64,000 bases of DNA from Chlorella sorokiniana (Eukaryota; Chlorophyta; Trebouxiophyceae; Chlorellales; Chlorellaceae): the NCBI GenBank assembly GCA_025917655.1, contig CP084613.1, positions 4,218,001 through 4,282,000 of the forward strand, in the 5' to 3' direction. Below, piece by piece: positions 54,201-64,000 of the stretch. The first letter of the stretch is position 1. Each line of letters opens with the position of its first letter. Both the position numbers and the translations under genes were made by a program. The notes beneath the pieces are model-generated. The model worked only from the letters and a program-made list of their open reading frames with translations. It was not told the origin of the DNA and did not search any database.

Positions 54201-54717
54201 ATGGTGGGGACTCCACTGATGGCGGCCATGCCGGTGTGTGTGGGTGTGTGCGGGCCCCAGCCGCCTCTGCTTTCGGTTGGCTGTCCACGGAACTGACTCT
54301 CCCCTTCCTGCCCACTTTTCTGTCGCTGCAGGCGACGGTGGCAACGGCGGTGCTGGTGGCGATGGTGGCGATTCCACTGATGGCGGCCATGCCGGTGTGT
54401 GTGGTTGTGTGCGGGCCCAAGGCTGCTGCTGCTTTTTGGATGGCTCCACGTGACTAACTCTTTCCCTTCCTGCCCACTTTTCTGTCGCTGAAGGCGACGG
54501 TGGCAACGGCGGTGCTGGTGGCGATGGTGGGGACTCCACTGATGGCGGCCATGCCGGTGTGTGTGGGTGTGTGCGGGCCCCAGCCGCTTCTGCTTTTCGG
54601 TTGGCTGTCCACGGAACTGACTCTCCCCTTCTTGCCCATCTGTCTGTCGCTGCAGGCGACGGTGGCAACGGCGGTGCTGGTGGCGATGGTGGGGACTCCA
54701 CTGACGGCGGCCATGCC

Positions 54718-54772
<55 letters not shown>

Positions 54773-55195
54773 CGACGGGGAGGGTGCAACGGGTTGCCGC
54801 TGTCGCTGCCAGAACCTGCCTTGTTCGCGTCATCGTTTTTCAAGCCTCACTTATCTTCCCTATCCTGTGTTCAGGCGATGGCGGCGATGGCGGTGCTGGT
54901 GGCGACGGTGGAGACGCCTCTGGCGGTGGCAACGCTGGGGATGGCGGGAATGGAGGCGATGGCGGGAACGGGGGCGATGGCGCGAACGGGGGCGATGGCG
55001 GGAACGGGGGCGATGGCGGTGCTGGCGGTGACTCCATCGGTGAGCGATGCGGCTGCGGGGCAGCTTCTGCGGGAAGAACCTTTATATAGGTGGCCAACCA
55101 TGTTGGTTCCTGCCTGGCCTGCTGCCATTTTGAACCTCCGTTTGCCCCGCCCTGCTGCAGGCCGCAAGATGAAGCTCCGCCGCGCGATGTTCTGA
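51233..55195 (+). CDS. Secreted Cys-rich, Gly/Asp-repeat protein, copy 1 (12 array exons)
   Basis: I find no known family. The exon model is 51233-51309, 51430-51503, 51645-51707, 51866-51907, 52119-52517 and 52661-52738. Then come twelve 63-nt exons starting at 52847, 53003, 53174, 53348, 53521, 53683, 53846, 54008, 54171, 54332, 54494 and 54656. The last two exons are 54875-55039 and 55161-55195. The total is 1689 bases, exactly 563 codons. Exon 1 is a signal peptide (LTLGLALVGLLFAAHASA). Exons 2-4 add AGAGGDCGCGGHSYG and PPTCHGHDCMP. Exon 5 is a 133-residue domain with nine Cys (IYAFSAPCWWKPYVAG, LCGDGHCYIQIKLPGSHCPV). Each array exon encodes GDGGNGGxGGDGGDS plus six residues. All joins from exon 2 on are phase 1. 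The end is basic (RKMKLRRAMF). A cell-wall or matrix role is inferred. The exon 2 donor lacks one G that copy 2 has. Confidence 0.8.
52661..55039 (+). repeat. Tandem array of phase-1 exons, copy 1
   Basis: Twelve 63-nt exons lie between a 78-nt leading and a 165-nt closing exon of the same repeat type. Introns fall into three sequence types. The last seven 63-nt exons are separated by one type of 98-100 bases, giving a unit of 161-163 bases. Several of these exons are identical or differ by one or two bases, so amplification is recent. Confidence 0.88.
54719..54771. repeat. (TG)n microsatellite at a splice donor
   Basis: About 26 TG units follow the exon end directly, so the GT donor itself is part of the repeat. 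It lies in the last array intron of copy 1 and is absent from copy 2. Confidence 0.95.
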
Positions 55196-55925
55196 GCTGT
55201 GTCAGCGCCAAGCAAGCGATTCATCGAGCTGTCAGTCCGCGACGCTGCGTCGGAGCCGCCTGCCCAGTCAGCTGGCTTTCCGGATCTGTTTTCATTGTTG
55301 TGTTAGATTTCTGCGATGCGGGTGTCATGGCTCCCCACCCATGGTGCTCATGCATCCTCCCGTTACTTTCCCTTCATCCCAGCCAGTGATCCTTTCCCGA
55401 TGTTCTATTGTATGCTCTGAGCGCTCCCCCATCAGCAGTTCATTCCTGATCCTGATTTGCTGATTCCATGGGTGCCCCTGCACTAGCGGGGCTGGCTGGG
55501 CACGCGCCTTGGCCTTGCCCCTTTTCGAATCCTCTGTGATACCGTTGACCCCTGATACCCTGCTGTGACCGTTGCTTGATTCAACCTTTTTATTACCTCC
55601 CCGTTCAATGGTTTTCATCTTCCTCTGACCATTGAATAGATCTTTCTGGTTTTTTGTTGAACTTGTAAGACAGTCCTGCTCCGCCATGCTGCTCCGCCAC
55701 AAGGCCCATGTGACTTTTCTTCCCGGCCAGTCGTCAGCCAATCTCTCCTGTCGACTTCCCTTCAATAGCAGATTTGTGACTTGAGGGGGATGCACTCTGA
55801 GAAAGCTGAGTGGGTTGTGCAAGGAGTCAGGCCACCTCTGGCCCATATGGCGGCGTTTCGCGTACAATGGTGTCTGAAGTGATCCATGCATTGCTAGGCA
55901 TCGTTGCGCAATAAAGAGCACCGAA
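55196..55925. other. 3' flank of Gly-rich gene copy 1 and junction between duplicate copies
   Basis: Up to about 55590 this matches 61153-61530. A TGTAA at 55664-55668 may end the transcript. The junction between copies lies at about 55590-55770, where I see no element or terminal repeat. Confidence 0.5.
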
Positions 55926-56606
55926 ATGGAGCCTGGGCTGGAGCCTGCCGGCCTCCAGCTACTGAGAGCGCGAGAGATTTTGTTGCAGGCGCGACCAAAG
56001 TACTCCACAGGGCTCCCAACCTGTTTGTCTGGGCGCCAGACCAACAGCGCTGCGGGTGCTGCCCGGCCGGGCCCCCACCGACGTCGCCCTGCCGCTGCCT
56101 CCTGAGCCGAGCCGCCTCTGCTTGCAGGCGGCATCGGCGGAGCCTGCGGGGTCATTGCAGGGCAGCCGCTGGACACAATCCGCATCCGTCAGCAGCAGCA
56201 TGGCAGCCGCGGAGGAGCGCGGCAGCTTGCGCGGGCAATCCTGGCGGCGGAGGGCATGCGCTCGCTCTTCCGCGGCATGGCCTACCCGCTTTGCACGGCG
56301 GCGCTGCAAGTAGGAGGGGCCTGCGTGTGCTTGCCAGCGCAGCAGGCTAATGATGTTTGAGTCCCCGCCTGCAGGCCGCTGCCTGCGCCTGCTTTCGTCC
56401 GCTCAGCGGCTGTCTGCCACCGGGAGATGCTGCACAGCCACTGCCGCACCGCCCTCGCTGCCCCACCCGCTGCCTGGCTGCAGAATGCGGTGGTCTTCCA
56501 GAGCTACGGCGCAGCAGCACGGCACCTCACAGGCGACAGGGAGGCGCAGCCGCTCTCGCTGGCACACGTCTTCTGGGCAGGTTGCTTTGCGGGCGTCGTC
56601 CAGACG
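55926..56606 (+). pseudogene. Truncated BAC2-like carrier (exons 1-3 only)
   Basis: Exon 1 (from 55926), exon 2 (56128-56309) and exon 3 (56484-56606) match exons 1-3 of the carrier at 48065. Exon 2 still reads GVIAGQPLDTIRIRQQQ and exon 3 reads NAVVFQSYGAAARHLTG, with intact splice sites. Exons 4-7, coding for the second and third carrier repeats, are gone through one deletion ending near 56735. Exon 1 has also lost a base next to its end (CAGCTACTGAG against CAGCTCGGTGAG). Without two of the three repeats no transporter can form, so this is a dead copy. Confidence 0.88.
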
Positions 56607-57738
56607 GTGAGTGCCCGCCGCCTACCGCTCTTAGCCGCTTGATGGCCACCCCTCAAGCTGCGCACCTTTCCGGTGTCGGTGTCAGCGCTTCCTGCGGGCC
56701 CTGACAGGCAGCCTCAGGGTGTGTGCACCGCACTGGGGAGAGCTTGCTTGATCTGATGCCTGGCCAGCTGTGGCTGGGCTGTCGAGGTTTCTCCAGGCTG
56801 GCAAGCCAGCCAGCCTTAGCCCTGCTGGCCAGCCAGTTCTAGCAAGTCGGAGGGAGGCGGGAGCTTACACGGTCGCCCGTCTTGCTGCAGCGCGCTGGCG
56901 GCGGCGGCGGCCCCAGCGCGGGGCAGATGGTGCCGGGCAGTCAGGGCAGCTGGAAACGTATGCCGGCTGCACCCTGCGGTGGGCAGCGCAGCGAACGACG
57001 ATGCAGCTTCCAGGCAGGTTCAGTCAACTCCTGTACTGCCGGTCAAGCCTGGGGGTCTGAGAGGCGTCGCAGGCCGGCAGGGATGCGGGCACCTGGCTGG
57101 ACACGGCAGCAAGCCCGCACATTGTCTGATCATTTCATTCATTTCGTTTTCGTGTCAACGCTGCCATTGGTACCTTGCAGCTTCAAGCTGGAATGTGCCT
57201 TTGGATCTGAGGAGCCAGCCTTTGCCTGTACCACGGCTGCGGCAATGGCGGATTTGGCTGCTGCCGCTGCGGCCGGCAGCGGAGGACGGCACGCAGGTTG
57301 GTGGCGCTGCTCTGCCCCTGGTAGTTTGTAGTGGCAGTGCTGGGTCATGGGTTTTCAGATTGTGAATGCCGATCTCTATGCTGGTTTGGAGTGGCCTGGG
57401 GCTGCAGCACCCTCCAGCAGCCCAGTGATGGCGGCACCGGCCCCCTCCCCCCTCCTCGGCTCCCGCGGCGCAGGCCAGCACCCGTCTGCAGCCGCGGAAC
57501 CGGTAAGCAGCAGCCGGCATTGACGTGTTTGCCGTGTCCACGGTCCCCAGTTTCGAGGAACAACTGCCACAGAGCTTCCCCGGCTGCTTGTGCAGCTGGC
57601 CAGGAAGTCCACGCGGCAGCACGGGGTTGAGCCTATAAAAGCCTCCTTCTAGCAATTTGATCAATCCAATCCCATCCTTCTGGCCCCTTGACACGACAAG
57701 GAAACACAGAGAACCCCACAAACGCTATCGCGAGAGAC
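56607..57738. other. Deletion junction and promoter flank of Gly-rich gene copy 2
   Basis: The deletion junction is at about 56735 (caccgcac joined to ggggagagcttgc). From there on the sequence follows copy 1 from 50222 up to the promoter. No further gene is supported. Confidence 0.55.
57634..57640 (+). promoter_or_regulatory. TATA box of Gly-rich gene copy 2
   Basis: TATAAAA lies 105 bases before the ATG at 57739, the same spacing as in copy 1. Confidence 0.75.
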
Positions 57739-58989
57739 ATGCGAGTCTCGCGCCTGACGCTGGGCCTGGCCCTCGTGGGCCTGCTCTTCGCCGCGCATGC
57801 AAGTGCTAAACCGTGGTGAGATCAATGGCCGCGCTGCAAGCCGGCCCCGAGATCGTGCTGTGCGCAAGGGGGCGCCCTGTCGCCGACAGCCGGCTGTCGT
57901 CCACTGGCCGCACATTAGTGTTGCTCTGCTGTGCAGGGATGCTGCTCGTCGCCGCCGCCTGGCTAATGCTGGAGCTGGAGGAGACTGCGGATGCGGAGGC
58001 CATTCCTATGGTGTGATTCCCGTGCCGCCCCGCACCCAGCGTTCATTCCCACAAGCCGCTGCCGCTGCCGCTGCCGGTACAGGCTCGCCACCCACAGTCC
58101 GGCTCCTCACCCACTTCTGCCCCGCCGCCCCTCCCTTTGACTCGATCCTGCAGGCTCTGGTGTCGCAGGTCAGGGAGGCAATGGGGGCAACGGTGGCGAT
58201 GGCGGGAGCTCCTACGGTGAGCTGGGCTGCCCCTGCACGCGAGGGTGCTGCGGAGCCAGCCCGGGCGGCGGCGGCCCTGTTGGGAGGGGCAGGCATCAGT
58301 TAGCTCAAAGCTGGGCAGATGACGGCCCGACTGCGCGCTGGCGAACCTTCTTTTTTGGAACCCCCTCTGCAGGCTACTACCCTCCCACCTGCCACGGCCA
58401 TGACTGCATGCCAAGTGAGCGCCGCCGGCTGCCTGCACGCTGCCGCCGCCGCTGCTGCCAGCGCTTGCTGCGCCCACCACCTCTGCTCCCGGCGGCGCAG
58501 CCGCACTTCCTGCCTGCCGCTTTCTGCCGCCTTGTTCTGCCTTTTTCAGCACCCGCTTCCGCCAGTGGCTGCTGGTTGGATGCCTCCTGCGCCTCACCCC
58601 CGCCGTGTGCCCCTCCCTCTCCCCCTCACACAACCCCTCAACAGAGTGCCACTCTTGCGACGACGCCCATCACCCGCCCCAGCAGCGTGTGGTGACCCGC
58701 AGCGGCGGCATCTACGCCTTCTCCGCGCCCTGCTGGTGGAAGCCGTACGTTGCAGGCCACCTGGACCAATGCACCGTGTTCAACACCACCGGACGCACCT
58801 CCCCCTCCCTCTGCGGCGACGGCCACTGCTACATCCAGATCAAGCTGCCCGGCTCCCACTGCCCCGTCTGGGTGATCGACAGCAAGTGCGGCGCGGGCCA
58901 GGAGGCGCACAAGCCCTGGGGAGGCTGGGATGCCACCTGCGGCGGCGGCAAGGTGGACCATGGGGACAGCTGGCACCCGTCTGGCGGCA

Positions 58990-59022
<33 letters not shown>

Positions 59023-61152
59023 GGGACGGAGGCAACTCGTACGGTGGGCCCAGCCGCCTGCCCGCCCGGCTGCCGCTCGCTGTTACAATCCACTGCCCCT
59101 GGGGCGCTGCCAGCAGGCAGCTGGGCGGTCCCTCTCCCTCTCAGCCCCACCCTCATCATGCCCAGCAAGCTGTGTCCCGGCTGCAGGCCCTGGCGATGCA
59201 GGCGATGGCGGCAACGGCGGCGCTGGTGGCGATGGCGGCGACTCCTCTGGCGGTGGCAATGCCGGTATGTGTTTGGGGGGCAATGATTGGCTGCCTCTGG
59301 TGCTGGCATCTGCCCTGTTAGCGTTGTTGCTTGTCAAGCCTCACTTTTCTTTCCTTGCAACTGTGTTTCAGGCGATGGTGGCAATGGCGGTCCTGGTGGC
59401 GATGGCGGCGACTCCTCTGGCGGTGGCAATGCCGGTGGGTGTTTGTTTGCAGGCTCCATTTGCTGCCGCGTTGTGTTGGTGGTCCATGTGACTGACTCTC
59501 CCCTTCCCAACCCTCTGTCGCTTCAGGCGATGGTGGCAACGGCGGTCCTGGTGGCGATGGCGGCGACTCCTCTGGCGGTGGCAACGCCGGTATGTGTTTA
59601 TGGGGGCATTGACTGGCTGCCTCTGCTGCTGGCATCTGTCCTGATCGCGTTGTTGCATGTCAAGCCTCACTTTTCTTTCCTTTGTAACTGTGATTCAGGC
59701 GATGGTGGCAACGGCGGTCCTGGTGGCGATGGCGGCGACTCCTCTGGCGGTGGCAACGCCGGTATGTGTTTATGGGGGCATTGACTGGCTGCCTCTGCTG
59801 CTGGCATCTGTCCTGATCGCGTTGTTGCATGTCAAGCCTCACTTTTCTTTCCTTTGCAACTGTGATTCAGGCGATGGTGGCAATGGCGGTCCTGGTGGCG
59901 ATGGCGGCGACTCCTCTGGCGGTGGCAATGCCGGTGGGTGTTTGTTTGCAGGCTCCAGCCGCTGCCGCGTTGTGTTGGTGGTCCATGTGACTGACTCTCC
60001 CCTTCCCAACCCTCTGTCGCTTCAGGCGATGGTGGCAACGGCGGTCCTGGTGGCGATGGTGGCGACTCCTGGGATGGTGGCCATGCCGGTATGTGTTTGG
60101 GGGGCAATGACTGGCTGCCTCTGCTGCTGGCATCTGCCCTGTTAGCGTTATTGCATATCAAGCCTCACTTTCCTTGCCTTGCTATTGTGATTCAGGCGAC
60201 GGTGGCAACGGCGGCCCTGGTGGCGATGGTGGCGACTCCTGGGATGGTGGCCATGCCGGTATGTGTTTTGGGGGCAATGTCTGGCTGCCTTTGCTGCTGG
60301 CATCTGCCCTGTTTACGTTGTTGCATGTCAAGCCTCACTTTTCTTTCCTTTGTAACTGTGATTCAGGCGATGGTGGCAATGGCGGTCCTGGTGGCGATGG
60401 CGGCGACTCCTGGGATGGTGGCCATGCCGGTATGTGTTTTGGGGGCAATGTCTGGCTGCCTTTGCTGCTGGCATCTGCCCTGTTTGCGTTGTTGCATGTC
60501 AAGCCTCACTTTTCTTTCCTTGCTATTGTGATTCAGGCGACGGTGGCAACGGCGGTCCTGGTGGCGATGGTGGCGACTCCACTGACGGTGGCCACGCCGG
60601 TGGGTGTGCGTGTGTGCGGGCCCCAGGCGCCTCTGCTTTTCGGTTGGCTGTCCACTTAACTGACTCTCCCCTTCCTGCCCACCTGTCTGTCGCTGCAGGC
60701 GACGGTGGCAACGGCGGTCCTGGTGGCGATGGTGGTGATTCCACTGACGGTGGTGACGCCGGTGGGTTGGTTTGTCTGTGTCCTGGGGGAGGGTGCAACG
60801 GTTTGCCGCTGTCGCTGCCAGAACCTGCCTTGTTCGCGTCATCGTTCATCAAGCCTCACTTGTCTTCCCCTATCCTGTGTTCAGGCGATGGCGGCGATGG
60901 CGGTGCTGGTGGCGACGGTGGAGACGCCTCTGGCGGGGGCACCGCTGGGGATGGCGGGAATGGAGGCGATGGCGGTGCTGGCGGTGACGCCATCGGTGAG
61001 CGATGCGGCTGCTGGGCACCTTCTGCAGGAACCACCTCAACCTCAATACAGGTGGCCAGCCATGTTGCTCTGGCCTGCTGCCATCCTTGAACCTCCGTTT
61101 GCCCCGCCCTGCTGCAGGCCGCAAGATGAAGCTTCGCCGCGCGATGTTCTGA
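57739..61152 (+). CDS. Secreted Cys-rich, Gly/Asp-repeat protein, copy 2 (9 array exons)
   Basis: The exon model is 57739-57815, 57937-58010, 58154-58216, 58373-58414, 58645-59043 and 59187-59264. Nine 63-nt exons follow, starting at 59372, 59527, 59699, 59871, 60026, 60196, 60367, 60537 and 60699. The last two exons are 60885-60995 and 61118-61152. The total is 1446 bases, exactly 482 codons. The signal peptide, exon 5 domain and basic C-terminus are the same as in copy 1. Most array exons here read GDGGNGGPGGDGGDS followed by SGGGNA or WDGGHA, with Pro where copy 1 mostly has Ala. The closing exon is 54 bases (three GNGGDG-type units) shorter than in copy 1. The exon 2 donor is normal (TATG|GTGTGA). 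All joins keep phase 1, and no frame break was found. The intact state of both genes argues that both are in use. Confidence 0.8.
59187..60995 (+). repeat. Tandem array of phase-1 exons, copy 2
   Basis: Nine 63-nt exons lie between a 78-nt and a 111-nt exon. Most introns are of the type starting gtatgtgttt, about 107-109 bases long, giving a unit of 170-172 bases. A second type of about 92 bases gives units of 155. The type that dominates copy 1 occurs only once. Confidence 0.88.
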
Positions 61153-61930
61153 GCTGTGCCAGCGCCAGGCATGCGATTCAGCGAGCTGTCAGTCCGCAAC
61201 CCTGCGACGGAGCCGCCTGCCCAATCACCTGGCCTGTTTTTGTTTAGATTTCTGTGATGCGCGTGTCGTTTCTCCCCACCCATGGGGACCTCATGCATCC
61301 TCCCGTTGTTCCCCCTCATCCCAACCAGTGATCCTTCCCGATGTGCTATTGTATGCTCTGAGCGCTCCCCCATCAGCAGTTCATTCCTGATCCTGATTTG
61401 CTGATTCCATGGGTGCCCCTGCACTAGCGGGGCTGGCTGGGCATGCGCCTTTGGCCTTGCCCCTTTTCGATTCCTCTGTGATACCGTTGGCCCCTGATAC
61501 CCTGATGTGACCGTTGATTGATCCAACCAGGCCCAACCAGGTGGTCCAAGCGTCTGACTGGTAGCTCTCTCGGGCCTCCTGCTCCACCGACAGCTGGCAG
61601 CAGCCTCGAGCCCACACTTTGCAGCCCAGGCTCCCCCGCCGGCTGCCAGGAGGAGCAGGCCGCGGCAGCCTGCTGCCCTCCCACCAACAATGTAATCAGC
61701 TGCTGTTCACATTGAGGGTCTGGATGCATGTCAGTCGTGGGGAAGGGCAGTGGCGGCTGGCTATCCGCCGATACAGCTGTCTCGCCCCGTCGGCGCTCGC
61801 TGGGTCAGCGTCAGTCGGTGAGGCAAAGCAGCACACAACGTCTGGTTGGGGTGCTGGGGTCAAGCCGAAAAAACAAGCAGTGAAGTCCACTGTGAGCTGG
61901 AAAGCAGGGGCGGGCCTGCCCCAAGGGGCC
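61153..61930. other. 3' spacer between Gly-rich gene copy 2 and the last gene
   Basis: Similarity to copy 1 stops at about 61530. TGTAA at 61691-61695 may serve the Gly-rich gene. The rest may be 3' UTR of the convergent minus-strand gene. Confidence 0.45.
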
Positions 61931-64000
61931 TCAGAAGGGCGGCGCGGCAGCGTAGCGCTGGCGAAGTGGCACCTCCTCAGGGTCCCCTGCTGGCGCAGGC
62001 CACGCCGCCTGCTGCTGCTGCTGCTGCTGCTGGAAAGGGTCCCCCTGGTCAGTCTGGTCAATGCCCCAGTGGCCAAGGTCAAAGGGCCAGGGGCCAGCCG
62101 GTCCGCCGTTCGGAGGCTCCGCCGCCGCCCGGGCGGGCCGTCGCTCAGGTCTTCGGCGGCGGCAAAGCGGCTCTTCCAGCCCGCACCCGCGCCGCCGTGC
62201 ACCGCTGCGCGTGACTGCGGCGTGAGCAGCCTGTCAAGCTTGGCAGCAATGCTGGCCGCGCGGCGACCCGCCTCCTCCATGGCCGCGCAGGCTGCGCTGC
62301 CGCCGACGCCGCTGGACGGGTCGCCAGCGCTGCAGGCGCTGGCGTCGCCGCCGCTGCGCCCGCGCCAATGGCCCAGCTGCCGGCCTGGCTCGCCCGGGCG
62401 CCCCAGCGTCGACAGCGCTGCTCTCCCCTCTCAAGCTCATGCCTCCCTGCCGCCGATCCTCGTTGCTGGGATACCCGGCGCCTGTCCAGCCGCCGTCGCT
62501 GTCCCGCAGCAGGTGTCCCGCCAGGGTGCGGTACTTGCGCAGTACACGTCGCAGACCCCGCCCCACCTCATCCACCAGCTCCACCAGCTGCTGCGGGAGG
62601 CGGCGTCAACCCTGCAAGGACCACAAAGCTTTGCAGCATAGCGGCGGCAGCACAGCCCATGACAGCCAGACACGAAACAACCGAAACAGGGGCCGTGAGG
62701 GGCACGCCCGCTGCCCACAGATCTGCCTACACGCCGTGTCGGGCTGACCAAGTTTTCCTGTGGGCGGCTCCGCTGGTGGCGGCGGGCTGGCGCAGTCAGC
62801 ATTGCGGCAGAACCCCTCGCTGCCGCGCAGACCCCCAGCAGGCCCTCCTAGCAGGCTCACCTGGCAGGCTCTCGATCGCTGTAGTCCTCCAGCGCCCACC
62901 TGACCTCGGAAACCAGGTCGGACAGTCTGCGGGGCGGTGGGGATGGGGTTGGGGTTGTGGGGTGGGGGGCAGCTGGTTGAGAGTTGAGAGAAGGAGCGGG
63001 GAAGGAAGCCAGAGAGCGGAGGCCATCGAAGCCGAGGCAAAGGAGGGGGAACCGAGTAGCCAGCAGGCAGGCCAGCCTCCGCCTGGCTGGAGAGCGGCGG
63101 CGGCGCTGCGTTCCCAGCAGCGCGGGTCTCCGCAGCCCAGCCCGCCCGATCAGCCCCACCGGAAGCGCAGCAGCACGAGCCCCTGCTCCATCTCGCCCGC
63201 CGCCGCCTGCCAGCGGGAGGCAGCGGCCTCCAGCGCCGCGATCGTGGCCTGCGGCGGCGGCGCGCAGGCAGGAGGGGCAGAGGCGGACAGGACCGCTTCA
63301 AAACAGCCGTAACTGCGCGCTGCAGCGTGCATTGTACGACGGACAATAAGGCAGACAGGAAACAGGCCGCAGAGGCAAGGGTGGACGCGGAAGGAAGCAC
63401 AGCTGAGGCAGGCGGGCGGCAAGCGCTCGCCTTCATCTGCCGGCACTTGGCCCGGTACTGGTGCACCCGCTGCTGCAGCGCCCAGGCCTCCTGGCCAGGC
63501 ACCCCCTCCTGCTGCTGCTGCTGCTCCCGCTGCTCCCGCTGCTGCTGTGCGCCGCCAGCAGCCGCCAGGCCGCGCAGGGAGGCCCAGGCCTGGTGCAGGC
63601 CCAGCTCGCGCAGCGCCGCCGCCTGGACTTCCACCGCTGGCGCCAGCTCCTCGGCAAGTGCGGCGGCGTCGCTGCGGCCTGGAAGCGCGGAAGGAGCAAT
63701 TGTGGCGTGCATGTGGTGCATGTGTGTGTGTATACCAAGGCGCAGCGTGTGGGCATGCGTCGGGAGAACGAGGGGCGCACTGCTCCCAGCCAGCAGCCAG
63801 CTTGACGAGGGCAGTGCCTTGATTTCCAAAAAGCATGCACGGCCTGCCGGCCACCTCACCCCCAACTTGGTCCATGGTGACCGCCAGCGCAAGCTTGCAG
63901 ACGGCCTTCAGCAGGCGCCGCTCCACCCGCCAGCTCCCTGGGGCCTCGCGGCTGTCAGCGGCGGCGCCCCACACGCTGCTTGCTGGGCCGTCAGCGCCCA
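61931..64000 (-). CDS. Partial coiled-coil protein with a C-terminal polyglutamine run
   Basis: I do not recognise the family, and the 5' end lies beyond the window. Minus-strand exons give WRVERRLLKAVCKLALAVTM (about 63930-63870), then ALAEELAPAVEVQAAALREL and EAWALQQRVHQYRAKCRQMK (about 63680-63440). TIAALEAAASRWQAAAGEME follows (about 63240-63170), then LSDLVSEVRWALEDYSDREP (about 62930-62870), then LVDEVGRGLRRVLRKYRTLA (about 62590-62520). The last exon has EEAGRRAASIAAKLDRLLTP, PWPFDLGHWGIDQTDQGDPF and seven Gln from a CTG/CAG repeat, and ends EVPLRQRYAAAPPF at 61931. Heptad-like Leu/Ala spacing suggests coiled coils. There is no membrane helix. A structural or scaffold role is likely but not shown. 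Confidence 0.6.

Larger units (their letters stand above)
47925..55590 (+). repeat. Segmental tandem duplication, copy 1
   Basis: This block holds a BAC2-like carrier gene, about 1 kb of shared flank and a Gly/Asp-rich gene. It matches 55770-61530 in the same order and orientation. The right limit is about 55590, where similarity to 61530 stops (gattcaacc against gatccaacc). The two copies are separated by only about 180 bases. Confidence 0.9.
55770..61530 (+). repeat. Segmental tandem duplication, copy 2
   Basis: This repeats the order carrier, flank, Gly-rich gene. Relative to copy 1 it lacks about 1.35 kb (48868-50222 of copy 1), with the junction at about 56735. It also has fewer array exons. 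Confidence 0.9.

Noticed and set aside
52847-54718. CRISPR-like appearance (equal repeats at regular spacing)
   Set aside because: The 63-base repeats are coding exons with GT-AG borders. The intervening segments are similar to each other rather than unique, and the genome is eukaryotic.
53419-54833. Long minus-strand frames rich in His/Arg or in Pro/Ser (SPPSPPAPPLPPSP), resembling a wall glycoprotein
   Set aside because: These are shadows of the GC-biased plus-strand Gly repeats. They run across exon and intron alike, and the splice-consistent plus-strand models explain the sequence.

Overview
The window looks like nuclear DNA of a coccoid green alga of the Chlorella type (Trebouxiophyceae). 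The basis is very high GC, genes cut into many short exons by short GT-AG introns, TGTAA motifs just after several stop codons, plant-type orthologues (a BAC2-like mitochondrial carrier, an At2g30600-like protein), a proline-rich pherophorin-like linker and a green-algal LINE. This placement is inferred from gene content and style; no ribosomal or organellar marker is present.

Layout. 1-3388 (-) SF1B UPF1/SMUBP2-like helicase, cut by the left edge; 3941-4012 (+) tRNA-Glu(CTC) followed by a short LINE 3' end; 4349-7713 (-) a decayed gene of unknown function holding a 5'-truncated LINE in one intron and an inverted duplicate of one of its own exons; 8389-11384 (-) CDK5RAP3 of the UFM1 ligase; 11705-15804 (+) NAA35 of NatC; 16600-25061 (+) a large thrombospondin-repeat membrane protein; 25703-27625 (-) deoxyhypusine hydroxylase; 27808-32206 (+) a GST-fold protein with a CPYC site; 32926-34913 (+) an unrecognised disordered protein; 36001-37976 (-) DNAAF1/ODA7; 38473-39081 (+) elongin C; 40006-44168 (-) an At2g30600-like protein without its BTB domains; 44823-46379 (-) and 46622-47589 (+) two unrecognised genes; 61931-64000 (-) a partial coiled-coil gene.

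From about 47.9 to 61.5 kb lies a tandem segmental duplication. Each copy holds a BAC2-like carrier gene and a secreted Gly/Asp-rich protein gene. The carrier in copy 2 has lost its last four exons. The Gly-rich genes are the most unusual objects here. Each is a signal peptide, a Cys-rich domain that is identical between the copies, and then a tandem array of 63-nt phase-1 exons (12 in copy 1, 9 in copy 2). Every array exon encodes the same 21-residue Gly/Asp repeat. The two arrays have grown by amplifying different exon-intron units since the duplication.

Many well-conserved genes here carry single-base frameshifts at C/G or T runs (helicase, elongin C, GST, carrier). These look like homopolymer undercalls in the assembly rather than gene death. 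Apart from the duplicated block, neighbouring genes share no evident pathway; most are eukaryotic housekeeping genes, several in head-to-head pairs.
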